From: Candidatus Gastranaerophilales bacterium
GTDB lineage: Bacteria; Cyanobacteriota; Vampirovibrionia; Gastranaerophilales; Gastranaerophilaceae
Direction of reading: 5' to 3'
Assembly: GCA_910587815.1 (NCBI GenBank)
Contig: CAJUNK010000013.1
Coordinates: 1 to 64,000, forward strand
DNA length: 64,000 bases
Under the pieces are notes generated by a model, which did no database searches, was not told the origin of the DNA, and worked only from the letters and a program-made list of their open reading frames with translations. Below, one piece after another: positions 35,053 through 43,513 of this stretch; the first letter of the stretch is position 1, and each line of letters opens with the position of its first letter. The position numbers were made by a program, and so were the translations under genes.

Positions 35053-36561
35053 ATGTTTTTTAATAAGATAAAAAATAAATTTATAAAAAATGACAAATCA
35101 ATTTTAGATGACTGGGCAAATACAAAAACCGTAGAAGGGTTTATGAGCGTAATTGAAATATTGCCAAACCCTGATGTGGTTTTAAAAAATGCTGGGAAAC
35201 GTCTGAGTGTTTTAAGAACTTTGACCAATCACTACCAGGTAGGCACCTGTATTGATTCAAGGAAATCTGGCACATTATCTAATAAATGGGAGCTAAGGGA
35301 AAATAACTGCAACAAAGCCCATTTTGGTTTTTATGATGAAATTTTTAAAACACTTGATATCTACAAACTAACTGAAGATATTTTAGATACACCTTTATAT
35401 GGCTACAATCCAATTGAGATTTCCTATGAAAAAGATGGCAGCTATCTTTATCCTGTTAAATTAACTTCAAAGCCGCAGGAGTGGTTTCATTTTAATTCAG
35501 ACGGTGAATTCTTTTTTAAGGATAAAAATATGGGTGGGAAACGCCCTATTGATTTTGAAAACGGGCTTAAGTTTCTTTTGCCCCGTCATAAAGCTACATT
35601 TCAAAACCCATACGGGCAGGCAATTTTAAGCCGATGCTTTTGGAATGTGGCATTTATTAACGGCGGTATGGAATTTTTGGTTAAATTTGCGGAGCACTTT
35701 GGTATGCCGTGGATTTTCGGGCGTTATCAAAGACAACTTTCAGAACCAGAGCAAAAAGATTTTCTTTATAAGCTAATGCAGATGGCACAAAATGCAATAG
35801 GCATAATTCCTGATGATTCAAGGGTTGAAATTGTGCCCACAGGTTCCACCGGTTCATCCGATATTCACCTTGCCTTGGTTAATAAATGTGAGGCAAATAT
35901 TGCAAAATCTATTTTAGGTCAAACTTTAAGCACAGAATCAGGTCAAAGTGGTTCTTATGCTTTAGGCACAGCGCACATGGGCGTAAGAGAAGATATCGTA
36001 AATGCAGATATGCGGCTTATTGAAAAAACGGTTAATCATTTTATTAAAATTATAAATGCCATTAATTTTAATGATGATGAAGTGCCTGAATTTGCCTTTG
36101 TTGAGGATGAAGACCTTGGCATTCAAAAAGCCGAAAGAGATATTAAGGTTTCATCTTTAGGTGTTGAGTTTTCTGAAGAATATATTTTAAAAACTTACGG
36201 TTATCAAAAAGGTGATATTAAAATTGTACCGAAGCAAACAAACCTGTCGGGGATAAATTTCAGTGATGCCGAAGATGAAGATAACTCAGCGCATAAAGCG
36301 CCTGAAAGCAAAGATTTTTTTAGTGCCGAAAATCTTGAGAAACAAATAACACCCGCCTTAAATCCTATTATTGAATTTTTTGAAAAAAACAAAAATGCTG
36401 AAGAAGCTTTAGAAAAATTGGCTGAAGTTTACCCGGATTTAAACACGGAAGAGCTTGAAGAAATGCTTACTAAAGTTATTTTTATTTCGGAGCTTAAGGG
36501 CAGGCTTGACATTCAGGAACACCGCAAAAGGATGGATGAAAGATTTAAAGATGGCAATTAA
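35053..36561 (+). CDS. portal protein (DUF935, Mu gp29-like)
   Basis: 502 residues. Typical DUF935 segments are TPLYGYNPIEISYEKDGSYL, PYGQAILSRCFWNVAFINGG and GMPWIFGRYQ. The C-terminus is acidic and helical. AAGGATTTAAG precedes the ATG at 35053. It overlaps the MuF gene by 11 bp. It forms the dodecameric DNA entry ring of the head. Confidence 0.9.
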   Translation: MFFNKIKNKFIKNDKSILDDWANTKTVEGFMSVIEILPNPDVVLKNAGKRLSVLRTLTNHYQVGTCIDSRKSGTLSNKWELRENNCNKAHFGFYDEIFKTLDIYKLTEDILDTPLYGYNPIEISYEKDGSYLYPVKLTSKPQEWFHFNSDGEFFFKDKNMGGKRPIDFENGLKFLLPRHKATFQNPYGQAILSRCFWNVAFINGGMEFLVKFAEHFGMPWIFGRYQRQLSEPEQKDFLYKLMQMAQNAIGIIPDDSRVEIVPTGSTGSSDIHLALVNKCEANIAKSILGQTLSTESGQSGSYALGTAHMGVREDIVNADMRLIEKTVNHFIKIINAINFNDDEVPEFAFVEDEDLGIQKAERDIKVSSLGVEFSEEYILKTYGYQKGDIKIVPKQTNLSGINFSDAEDEDNSAHKAPESKDFFSAENLEKQITPALNPIIEFFEKNKNAEEALEKLAEVYPDLNTEELEEMLTKVIFISELKGRLDIQEHRKRMDERFKDGN

Positions 36562-37861
36562 AGAAAAAGAACTTGAAGCCGCTTTTTATATGAAGCCAGA
36601 AGAAATTGTTGATTTCTTTAAACAAAAAGGGCTTAAAACTTCATTCAACTGGCATGAGGTTTATGAAGATGCACACGCCAAAGCTTTTACCGTGGCCAAA
36701 ATGACTGAGCTTGACTTATTATCCGACACAAAAAAGCTTTTAGAACGCGCAATAGAAAACGGTGAAAGCTTTTCAACCTTTAAAAAAGATGCTAAAAAAC
36801 TTTTTAGTCAAAAAGGCTGGAGCGGATTTAAAGAACTAAAAGACCCAAAAACCGGAGAAATAATAAAGGCGGAACTTGGCACACCAAGGCGTATGAAGCT
36901 GATTTATGACTGCAATATGAATTCAGCCTATGCGGTTGGACGATATCGCGAAATGCTTGAAGAAATTGATGTTGCGCCAATTTGGGTATTTAAAACAATG
37001 GCAGACGGCAGAGAACGTCCTGCACACGCAGCAATGCACGATAAGGCGTATAGGGCAGATGATACATTTTGGCTTGTTTTTATTCCGCCCTTGGACTGGG
37101 GTTGCAGGTGTTATGTTATAAACCTCACAAAATATCAGGCAGAACAGCTCGGAATAAAGGTAGAATCTACGGATGGCAAAATTAAGCCTTCGATAGTAAT
37201 AGTGGATGGTAAAGAAATGCCTACACAAACATATACCTTTGAAAGTGCGGGTAAAATAATAAATTTAACACCCGGTGCAGGATGGGGAACAAATTTAGGG
37301 GTTAAAGGCTGGGGTATTGATGTTCAAGCTTGGAATAAAGTTGAAGGACTTCCCGAACAAATTAAATATAATTTTATAGCCAAAATGGCCGAAAATCCGC
37401 ACAAAAAGGAGGCATATACAACCTGGGTAGAAAATATTTTTAAGAATGGGTTCAAAAATACTCTACAAGAAAAAACTTTAACCTGGATTCAGCCTGAGTT
37501 GTTTCAAAAAATAGATAAAACACCAAGCTCTCCAATTGTCGTAATTCAAAATGACCAAATAGGACATTCCGGAATGCATAAACAGGCTGCGCAAGCTTTG
37601 ACAAAGGAAGAATACTTGCAAATTTACAATATTGTAAATAAACCTGATGAAGTTTACTGGGATTACACTAATTCAAAATGGAAACAAATTGCTTTTATAC
37701 ATAAAATTCCAAACAGCAATAAATGTATTAAAGTATGTGTGCGTTTTAATCAAAAAAGCAAAAGGAAAGAAATCAAGTATCCAATTTCTAGGGTTACCAC
37801 CATTGGAAAAGTTAATTACTATAATTTGTCTACTGGAAAAGATTACAAAAAAATAGAGTAA
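36551..37861 (+). CDS. MuF head protein fused to a PBECR-type nuclease toxin
   Basis: 436 residues from the ATG at 36551, just inside the end of portal; the frame is open further upstream but there it overlaps portal. Residues about 1-215 form the MuF domain with the signature RPAHAAMHDKAYRADDTFW and PPLDWGCRC. After a Gly-rich linker, the last 115 residues (SPIVVIQNDQIGHSGMHKQA, EEYLQIYNIVNKPDEVYWDY) resemble the phage Barnase-EndoU-ColicinE5/D-RelE-like domain (PBECR3 type), a nuclease often carried on MuF proteins and delivered with the virion. The toxin assignment is from pattern memory. No immunity gene is recognised. Confidence 0.8.
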   Translation: MAIKEKELEAAFYMKPEEIVDFFKQKGLKTSFNWHEVYEDAHAKAFTVAKMTELDLLSDTKKLLERAIENGESFSTFKKDAKKLFSQKGWSGFKELKDPKTGEIIKAELGTPRRMKLIYDCNMNSAYAVGRYREMLEEIDVAPIWVFKTMADGRERPAHAAMHDKAYRADDTFWLVFIPPLDWGCRCYVINLTKYQAEQLGIKVESTDGKIKPSIVIVDGKEMPTQTYTFESAGKIINLTPGAGWGTNLGVKGWGIDVQAWNKVEGLPEQIKYNFIAKMAENPHKKEAYTTWVENIFKNGFKNTLQEKTLTWIQPELFQKIDKTPSSPIVVIQNDQIGHSGMHKQAAQALTKEEYLQIYNIVNKPDEVYWDYTNSKWKQIAFIHKIPNSNKCIKVCVRFNQKSKRKEIKYPISRVTTIGKVNYYNLSTGKDYKKIE

Positions 37862-37936
37862 TTGTGGGTTCGTCATGCCCTATAACAGGAATTACCCCGC
37901 CATATACGATTTATTTGGACTATCAATTACTCTATT
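37852..37936. repeat. 85-bp segment with perfect 13-bp inverted ends
   Basis: AATAGAGTAATTG at 37852-37864 is exactly inverted at 37924-37936, enclosing 59 bp. The left arm contains the MuF stop codon. No target duplication flanks it. It could be a large-loop terminator or processing hairpin after the MuF-toxin gene, or a small mobile remnant. Confidence 0.5.
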
Positions 37937-37975
37937 ACTTTTATTATAACAAATTTAAAAAACTTTTAAAGAGGT

Positions 37976-38031
37976 GCGTGAGCCGGTGCGATTTTTTTAA
38001 GGCGATGAGCCTTGAAAAATAAGCACTACGC
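37976..38031. repeat. structured palindromic element B
   Basis: Homologue of element A at 26592-26665, with conserved blocks CGTGAGCCGGTGCG, GCGATGAGC and AAGCACTACGC. Stem here: TTTTTnAAGGC with GCCTTnAAAAA, loop GATGA; outer pairs GTGC/GCAC and GCGT/ACGC. It ends directly before the ribosome binding site (AAGGAGA) of the gene at 38043. Confidence 0.65.
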
Positions 38032-38042
38032 AAGGAGATAAA

Positions 38043-38372
38043 ATGAAATTTAATCAAACATTAAAAAATGAAATAAAAAAAGAAGATTTTAATTACTGTT
38101 ACAACAACTGGCAGAAGTTTATTGCATTAAATGAACAAGAAAAAAATAATCTAGATAAAATCAACGAGTATATTTCAAGCCTTATAAAGCTAAAAAAGAT
38201 AAAGGACGGAAGGCTTAAAGCTATACATAATATAACAAAAAATGTTTTTTATACTTCGCGAAGCGAATGTGCAAATAAATTAGGCGTAACTGTCGGATGG
38301 ATTACACGATGCATAAATGAGGGCTGGAAAGCTAAAGGGTGTAAATTAGCGGAGGTGTACTATGGCAGATAA
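38043..38372 (+). CDS. NUMOD1-like DNA-binding small protein
   Basis: 109 residues. The N-terminal half is helical and lysine-rich (EQEKNNLDKINEYISSLIKL). The C-terminal half, AIHNITKNVFYTSRSECANK then LGVTVGWITRCINEGWKAKG, resembles the NUMOD1 helix-turn-helix found next to homing nucleases. No nuclease domain is present. AAGGAGATAAA precedes the ATG. It is sandwiched between MuF-toxin and gpG genes with element B in front, so it may be an insert. Immunity to the MuF toxin is a possible but unsupported alternative. Confidence 0.5.
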   Translation: MKFNQTLKNEIKKEDFNYCYNNWQKFIALNEQEKNNLDKINEYISSLIKLKKIKDGRLKAIHNITKNVFYTSRSECANKLGVTVGWITRCINEGWKAKGCKLAEVYYGR

Positions 38373-38847
38373 GTTTTTTAAGGCGAGTTTTGATTGCAAG
38401 AATGTAGTTGATTTTTTAAAGAAAAAGGTGGAACAATTTAAAGATTTAAGCCCTTTAATGAAAGTTGCCCGGGTTTTTCTTAAAAATACTGTTAATAAAA
38501 ACTTTGAAACAGAAGGCACTCATACAGGTGAAAAATGGCCTGAATGGAGTGAAGAATATAAAAAATGGCGTCTAAAACACGGCAAATCAGGCGGGAAGAT
38601 TATGACGCTTGACGGTCATTTGAGGCGGGATATCAGGGCAAAATCCGGCAAGGATTTTGCAATGGTTGGAACAAATAAAGTTTATGCAGCACTGCATAAT
38701 TTTGGCGGTAACGGCAGCTTGAAACGTAATAAAACAATGAAAAAGCGTGAATTTATGCGAATGGATGATGTCAGAAAAGACGAACTTTGGGCAGAACTTT
38801 ACATAAAGGCGGAAGAAATGCTTATGGAAGGTGCACCTGGCAAATAG
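38362..38847 (+). CDS. virion morphogenesis protein (Mu gpG-like)
   Basis: 161 residues. The phage_tail_S/gpG family pattern is clear: NKNFETEGTHTGEKWPEWSE and MTLDGHLRRDIRAKSG, with KVYAALHNFGG. It acts in head-tail joining. It overlaps the preceding gene by 11 bp and is the last gene of the rightward late unit before a bidirectional terminator. Confidence 0.85.
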   Translation: MADKFFKASFDCKNVVDFLKKKVEQFKDLSPLMKVARVFLKNTVNKNFETEGTHTGEKWPEWSEEYKKWRLKHGKSGGKIMTLDGHLRRDIRAKSGKDFAMVGTNKVYAALHNFGGNGSLKRNKTMKKREFMRMDDVRKDELWAELYIKAEEMLMEGAPGK

Positions 38848-38940
38848 CTTGTTTTGCCAAAAATGTACCAGCTTTGTGAGCAAAATTGTACATTGACAAT
38901 TTCATATTTATATATTTTGTGGTCATTTTCTCCTTAATAA

Positions 38941-38963
38941 ATGGGCAGAATTTCTCTGCCCAT
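38941..38963. terminator. bidirectional terminator between late and repressor units
   Basis: ATGGGCAGA / TCTGCCCAT, nine perfect pairs around ATTTC, followed by TTTTA on the plus strand and TTTATTA on the minus strand. A weaker AAATTGT/ACAATTT hairpin lies just upstream at 38883-38902. It separates the convergent gpG and repressor operons. Confidence 0.85.
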
Positions 38964-38964
38964 T

Positions 38965-39510
38965 TTACCTGATTTCTATATCTGAAACCTTCCAAATATT
39001 ACCTTCTTTTTCAAATGTCCTAATATAACAAGGTTTGTCATTATCGCTGCAAAAACTTTGCTTGATTTTATTCTTTGATATCTTTTCAACTTTTAATGTT
39101 TTAGCGCTAATGGGTTTATCGGTAAATGTAAGATAGAAAATTTTAAGTTTAGAAGTTTTTGCCACCTTCTCATCTCTTGTTTCGTATTCTTTAATTAGTT
39201 CTTTTTTATATGTTAATGGCAAAGTTTCCTTCAAGTTTGCAAGTAAATTAGCTTTTGCAGCAATTAAAAACGGGTTGCCTTCATCATCCATTTCACTGTC
39301 AGCTCTCATCAAAGCATATTCAACCATTTTATTAATATTATGAAATTCAAGTGCAGTTTTAGAATCAAGATTTTTATTTGCCATTGTAAGCATATAAGCA
39401 GAATATCTCGGTGATGTTCTAAAATCTATATATAGAATGAAAATTGCAATAATAAAAAATAAACCAATTCCTACCGATATAAATAAAGTAATTTTCACAC
39501 CTTTATTCAT
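38965..39510 (-). CDS. membrane-anchored protein co-transcribed with the repressor
   Basis: 181 residues. One N-terminal membrane helix (ITLFISVGIGLFFIIAIFIL) is followed by an extracytoplasmic domain with two cysteines (SFCSDNDKPCYIR) that may form a disulfide. It starts 14 bp after the repressor gene, so it should be expressed in the lysogen. Typical candidates at this locus are superinfection exclusion or host-conversion proteins. Family not recognised. Confidence 0.65.
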   Translation of the reverse strand: MNKGVKITLFISVGIGLFFIIAIFILYIDFRTSPRYSAYMLTMANKNLDSKTALEFHNINKMVEYALMRADSEMDDEGNPFLIAAKANLLANLKETLPLTYKKELIKEYETRDEKVAKTSKLKIFYLTFTDKPISAKTLKVEKISKNKIKQSFCSDNDKPCYIRTFEKEGNIWKVSDIEIR

Positions 39511-39524
39511 TTTGTAACCTTTCT

Positions 39525-40184
39525 TTATAAACCTCTGCTTAAATTTTTAATTACTCTGCCTTTTATATTAACTACGGTGCCACTATCATATTTAATAATT
39601 TCTGTTTCATATTTATTATTGTCTGAAATTATTTCAAGGTTACCATCAAACCTCAATCGTAATCTTTTTATAAACCAATCGCCAAACTTTTCAATGACAA
39701 AGACGCCACCGTTATTAAAATTACAATCTCCAAAATTTACAAGTACATCATCACCGCTAAATATTGTAGGCTCCATGCTATCACCCGTTGCCGTAAAAAC
39801 TTTTAGATTACTATGATTCCCGACCCTAAATATATTTTGAATTAATTTTTTGCCAAGGGTAATTGGTGTAACCTCCGCTTCATCTAAAACAACAGTACCA
39901 ATGCCGCAACTTGGAGTTATGTGCACACGCTCGAGAGTGATACAATCTTCATCCTTGTTGCTAAAGGGGGTGCCTTCGCCTGTTAAAAGCCATTTGAAAT
40001 CAACATTGTAATATTTAGAAATTTCTAATGCTAAAGATGACGATATTGATTTCACTTTTCCAGAGCGAATTTCGGAAAATTTAGAAGGACTAACCTTTAA
40101 GGACTTAGCAAATTCGTATTCTGAGATTCCAGGTTTAACCTGATTGTTTTCAAGTATATATGCTATTCTTTCGATTAGTTCCAT
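39525..40184 (-). CDS. phage repressor, HTH plus S24 peptidase (LexA/CI-like)
   Basis: 219 residues. The N-terminal HTH (EFAKSLKVSPSKFSEIRSGK, residues 24-43) is joined to a self-cleaving S24 domain. Catalytic serine in TGDSMEPTIF (S136), lysine in WFIKRLRL (K173), probable cleavage bond C93-G94 in PSCGIG. Such repressors are cleaved when RecA filaments form, so induction by DNA damage is likely, unlike classical Mu. Divergent from the early operon across the operator at 40220-40241. Confidence 0.9.
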   Translation of the reverse strand: MELIERIAYILENNQVKPGISEYEFAKSLKVSPSKFSEIRSGKVKSISSSLALEISKYYNVDFKWLLTGEGTPFSNKDEDCITLERVHITPSCGIGTVVLDEAEVTPITLGKKLIQNIFRVGNHSNLKVFTATGDSMEPTIFSGDDVLVNFGDCNFNNGGVFVIEKFGDWFIKRLRLRFDGNLEIISDNNKYETEIIKYDSGTVVNIKGRVIKNLSRGL

Positions 40185-40213
40185 TTTTCTGGCTATTTAT
40201 GTATAAATTTCTA

Positions 40214-40242
40214 TTGACATTATATAGAAATTTCTATATAAT
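40214..40242 (+). promoter_or_regulatory. early promoter with overlapping operator palindrome
   Basis: TTGACA (40214-40219), 17-bp spacer, TATAAT (40237-40242): a perfect sigma-70 consensus reading into ner and the transposase. A perfect 22-bp palindrome with half-site TTATATAGAAA occupies 40220-40241, filling the spacer and most of the -10. A matching half-site AAATTTCTAT lies just upstream at 40205-40214. Repressor binding here would block the early promoter. Confidence 0.85.
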
Positions 40243-40284
40243 TATTTCATAAGTTTAATTTTTAACTTGTTTAAAGGTAAAAAA

Positions 40285-40497
40285 ATGGTAACACAAACAA
40301 AAATTAAATCCGACAGAAACTTAAAAAATATTAAGCGGGCCTATGAAATTAAATATCGCTTAAAAATTGCCGGTCTTACACAAAGAGACATTAAAAAAGC
40401 TTTGAATATTTCTGATACTGCCGTATATAGGGCAATTTTCGGATTATCAAAAATAAGCCGGGTCGATAGATGGCTTAAAGAAAATTTGGGGGTGTAG
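40285..40497 (+). CDS. Ner-like small DNA-binding regulator
   Basis: 70 residues from the ATG at 40285 (AAAGGT upstream). LKIAGLTQRDIKKALNISDT followed by AVYRAIFGL is a helix-turn-helix as in Mu Ner, which turns down early transcription. It is the first gene of the early operon, right after the operator. Confidence 0.8.
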   Translation: MVTQTKIKSDRNLKNIKRAYEIKYRLKIAGLTQRDIKKALNISDTAVYRAIFGLSKISRVDRWLKENLGV

Positions 40498-40498
40498 A

Positions 40499-40642
40499 AT
40501 GACGGAAATTTTTTGTTATTTTTTAAGCCTATATTTGCTTTGGGGTTTTTCACTTAAATTTAAATCTTTTGCATTAGTTATAATTGCAGGATTCTTTTAT
40601 TTTTATTTTACAGAAGCAATTTTGGAGATTTTCTTTAAATAA
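40499..40642 (+). CDS. 47-residue membrane protein in early operon
   Basis: A short ORF from ATG 40499 (MTEIFCYFLSLYLLWGFSLK) to the TAA that overlaps the transposase ATG (TAATG). GGGGGTG precedes it. Two hydrophobic stretches suggest a small inner-membrane protein. The tight packing between ner and the transposase supports a real, translated gene. Function unknown. Confidence 0.6.
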   Translation: MTEIFCYFLSLYLLWGFSLKFKSFALVIIAGFFYFYFTEAILEIFFK

Positions 40643-42576
40643 TGATTCAGAATGTTTCAAAAACTTCATATTTAAGTATAAAAGAAATTGCTGAATTTAC
40701 GGGAGTTTCTACAGAAACTTTAAAAAAGCGCTGCCAAAGGAGTCGTTACACGTATAAGCTTTCACAAAACAAACTTGGGGGCGGTAAGTCCGGGCAGAAA
40801 TACGAAATTCTTGTTTCATCTTTAGAAAAAGAACTTCAAGAAAAAATTTACTCTACGGATACTAAATATGGTGATAGGCAGGAGGGCTTATCTTGTCTTC
40901 CTGCATTTTCTTTAAATCAAGAAGCTGTAATCCCTGATTCAGCTAAAAAAATTGCTCTTGCAAAAGTGGATGTTCTTTCGCTTTGGCAGGATTATAGAAT
41001 TAATTATAGTAACAAAAAACAAGCTGATAATGATTTTGTTATGGGGTTTAATTCAGGAATTATTTCAAACCCTTTGTTTAATATCTTGGACAAGGTTTCA
41101 AAAGGCAGCCTTTACAGGTGGCAAAAAACATTGTCTGAAAACAACGGTGATTATACTGCATTAATTAATAACTATAATTATAAAGGTGAATCTATCTTAA
41201 CAAATTCTCTAACGGATGAAGAAAAGCTTGCCTTTATTAATATATATTATAACGATGCCAAATTTAATTTAAAAAGCGCATATAATATTTTAAAATTTCA
41301 GTTTGAAAAAGACGGTAAAGCAGTAAAATCAGAGGCTACATATAGGCGCTTTATAAACTTTATACAAAAAAATCATAATGATGTCCATATTTTAGCGAGA
41401 GACGGAGAAAAGAAGCTTAAAGACACTGTAGCTCCTTATTTAAGGCGTGATTTATCTTCTATAGGTGTAGGTGATGCGCTTGTAGCTGATGGTAACAAAC
41501 TTGATTTTCAGGTGTTAAATCCTTTTACCGGGAAACCCTGCCGTGCTATATGGATTGTATTTTATGATTGGATTTCAAAGGATGTTGCCGGTTCTGAAAT
41601 TATGCTTACAGAGAATACACAAGCAATATCTTCAGCTTTAAGGAATGCTATTTTAAGACTTGGGAAAATTCCAAAGTATGTGTACTTGGATAACGGCGGG
41701 GCCTTCAAGAGCCAATATTTTACCGGTGTTAAAAACTTTAAAGAAACCGGACTTCAAGGTGTTTATCAAAATCTTGGCATTACGGTTAAATTTGCCCAAC
41801 CCTATAATGGCAGGGCCAAAGTTGTTGAAAGATTTTTCGGTGAATTTGTAAAATCCTGTCCACCGGCAGTTTCATCGTATATTGGGAATTCTATTGAAAA
41901 TCGTCCGGCACATTTGAGGCGTAATGAGGAATTTCATAAAAATCTGCATCAAAATGATAAAATTCCAACCATTGAACAAGCAAAAATGATTATCGAATCC
42001 TGGCTTGAATATTATCGTACCCGTCCTTGTAAACACGTTAAAGGTAGAACTATAGGCGAAGCTTTTAATGATGCCCGGGGTACCGGTGTGGATATCGACA
42101 TGCTTGATGAATTAATGATGTCGTCTGAAATTAGAACCGCCCGCCGCAATACTATACGGATGTTCAACCAGGAATATGAAACAACTGCTTTGTATGGCAA
42201 AACCGGTAAATTTGTTGTTAAATACAGCCTTTTTGATATTTCAAAAATTAAAATTTATTCCCTTAAAGGCGAGTATATAGGGGAAGCTAAAACCGTTGTT
42301 CCTGTTAACGCACTTGCAAGAGAAACGGGCAGTACGTTTGATATTTATACATATAGGCGCAAATTAAAAGAACAAAAGGCGCTTATTGATTCAACTAAAA
42401 AGAAAACAAAAGCTTTAATAAATGCTTCAAATCCTATTAATGCGTTTAATTCTATTGAATGGGCGCAGGAAAAAACCGTGCCCATAAAAAATAGACAATC
42501 AAAACGCAAACTTGAAATAACTATATATGAAGATTTGCACAAAGTGCAAATTGAAAAGAGAAGGATAGAAATGTGA
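40642..42576 (+). CDS. MuA-type DDE transposase
   Basis: 644 residues. The N-terminal DNA-binding part includes IKEIAEFTGVSTETLKKRCQ. The rve-type catalytic core has D283 (ALVADGNKLDF), D350 (VYLDNGGAFK) and E396 (AKVVERFFGEF), followed by a beta-barrel region and a basic tail (KRKLEITIYEDLHKVQIEKR) that in Mu contacts MuB. It cuts the prophage ends and joins them to target DNA with a 5-bp stagger. All catalytic residues are present. Confidence 0.95.
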   Translation: MIQNVSKTSYLSIKEIAEFTGVSTETLKKRCQRSRYTYKLSQNKLGGGKSGQKYEILVSSLEKELQEKIYSTDTKYGDRQEGLSCLPAFSLNQEAVIPDSAKKIALAKVDVLSLWQDYRINYSNKKQADNDFVMGFNSGIISNPLFNILDKVSKGSLYRWQKTLSENNGDYTALINNYNYKGESILTNSLTDEEKLAFINIYYNDAKFNLKSAYNILKFQFEKDGKAVKSEATYRRFINFIQKNHNDVHILARDGEKKLKDTVAPYLRRDLSSIGVGDALVADGNKLDFQVLNPFTGKPCRAIWIVFYDWISKDVAGSEIMLTENTQAISSALRNAILRLGKIPKYVYLDNGGAFKSQYFTGVKNFKETGLQGVYQNLGITVKFAQPYNGRAKVVERFFGEFVKSCPPAVSSYIGNSIENRPAHLRRNEEFHKNLHQNDKIPTIEQAKMIIESWLEYYRTRPCKHVKGRTIGEAFNDARGTGVDIDMLDELMMSSEIRTARRNTIRMFNQEYETTALYGKTGKFVVKYSLFDISKIKIYSLKGEYIGEAKTVVPVNALARETGSTFDIYTYRRKLKEQKALIDSTKKKTKALINASNPINAFNSIEWAQEKTVPIKNRQSKRKLEITIYEDLHKVQIEKRRIEM

Positions 42577-42583
42577 GGTTAAA

Positions 42584-43513
42584 ATGACAGAATTAATGGA
42601 AGTAAAATTTAACAAAGAAATTCAAAACAGTATTAAACAGCTAATTGATGAAAAGAAACTCAATCTTTCAACTATTGCAAAAGGCGTAAACAAATCCCCA
42701 TCAACCCTTAGTTTGTATATTTCAGGAAAATACACTGGGGATGTGGTGGCACTTGAGGATGATTTAAAAAATTATTTAAGCCTGTTTAGTAAAAAAGAAA
42801 ATACCGAAAACAAAACCCTTGATTTTGTCGAAACAACGATTGCAAAAAGACTGTTCCATGCTGCAAATATGTGTCAACTAAAGGGTAAAATGGGTGTATG
42901 TTATGGAACTCCGGGAATTGGTAAAACAACAGCTATCAACGAATACAAAAAAACATCTTCAGGTGTTATTGTGGTCGACCCTTTTGAACAGTCAAGTGCC
43001 AGAGAAGTTTTAAAACAAATAGCAAATCACCTCAAATTAAGTTACTTAAATAATACAAGCCTCGATGAATTTACTTCAAACGTAATTAAAAAGCTTGAAA
43101 AGAACAAGTACATAATCATTATTGATGAGGCTGAAAACCTGAAAATAGAGGTTTTTAAAACCATTAGAAAAATTCACGACAGAACAAAAAATAATTGTGG
43201 TGTTTTATTTGTTGGTACAGATGAATTACGCGCACTTTTGCAAAAGGTACAAAGTGGATTTCCATATATTTCAAGCCGAATAGGGTATCTTGAGAAACTT
43301 GATGCGCTTAAAATGAACGACATTGAAAAACTTGTGCATCAATATTTTCCATCTTGTAACGATAGGTTAGTTCAATATATTGCCATATCAACAAATTATA
43401 ATGCCCGTTCAATTCAGAACCTGTTAGACCTTTGTTTTGATTTTGTAAAATCCGAAAACATTGAACTTGATATCGATGTAATTGATGCTGCAAGGGAGAA
43501 GCTTTTAATATGA
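42584..43513 (+). CDS. MuB-like AAA+ target-DNA activator
   Basis: 309 residues. The N-terminal HTH (STIAKGVNKSPSTLSLYISG, residues 29-48) is joined to an AAA+ core with Walker A YGTPGIGKTT (107-116) and Walker B IIIIDEAENL. MuB-type proteins coat target DNA, stimulate the transposase and confer target immunity. It lies 7 bp after the transposase. Confidence 0.92.
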   Translation: MTELMEVKFNKEIQNSIKQLIDEKKLNLSTIAKGVNKSPSTLSLYISGKYTGDVVALEDDLKNYLSLFSKKENTENKTLDFVETTIAKRLFHAANMCQLKGKMGVCYGTPGIGKTTAINEYKKTSSGVIVVDPFEQSSAREVLKQIANHLKLSYLNNTSLDEFTSNVIKKLEKNKYIIIIDEAENLKIEVFKTIRKIHDRTKNNCGVLFVGTDELRALLQKVQSGFPYISSRIGYLEKLDALKMNDIEKLVHQYFPSCNDRLVQYIAISTNYNARSIQNLLDLCFDFVKSENIELDIDVIDAAREKLLI

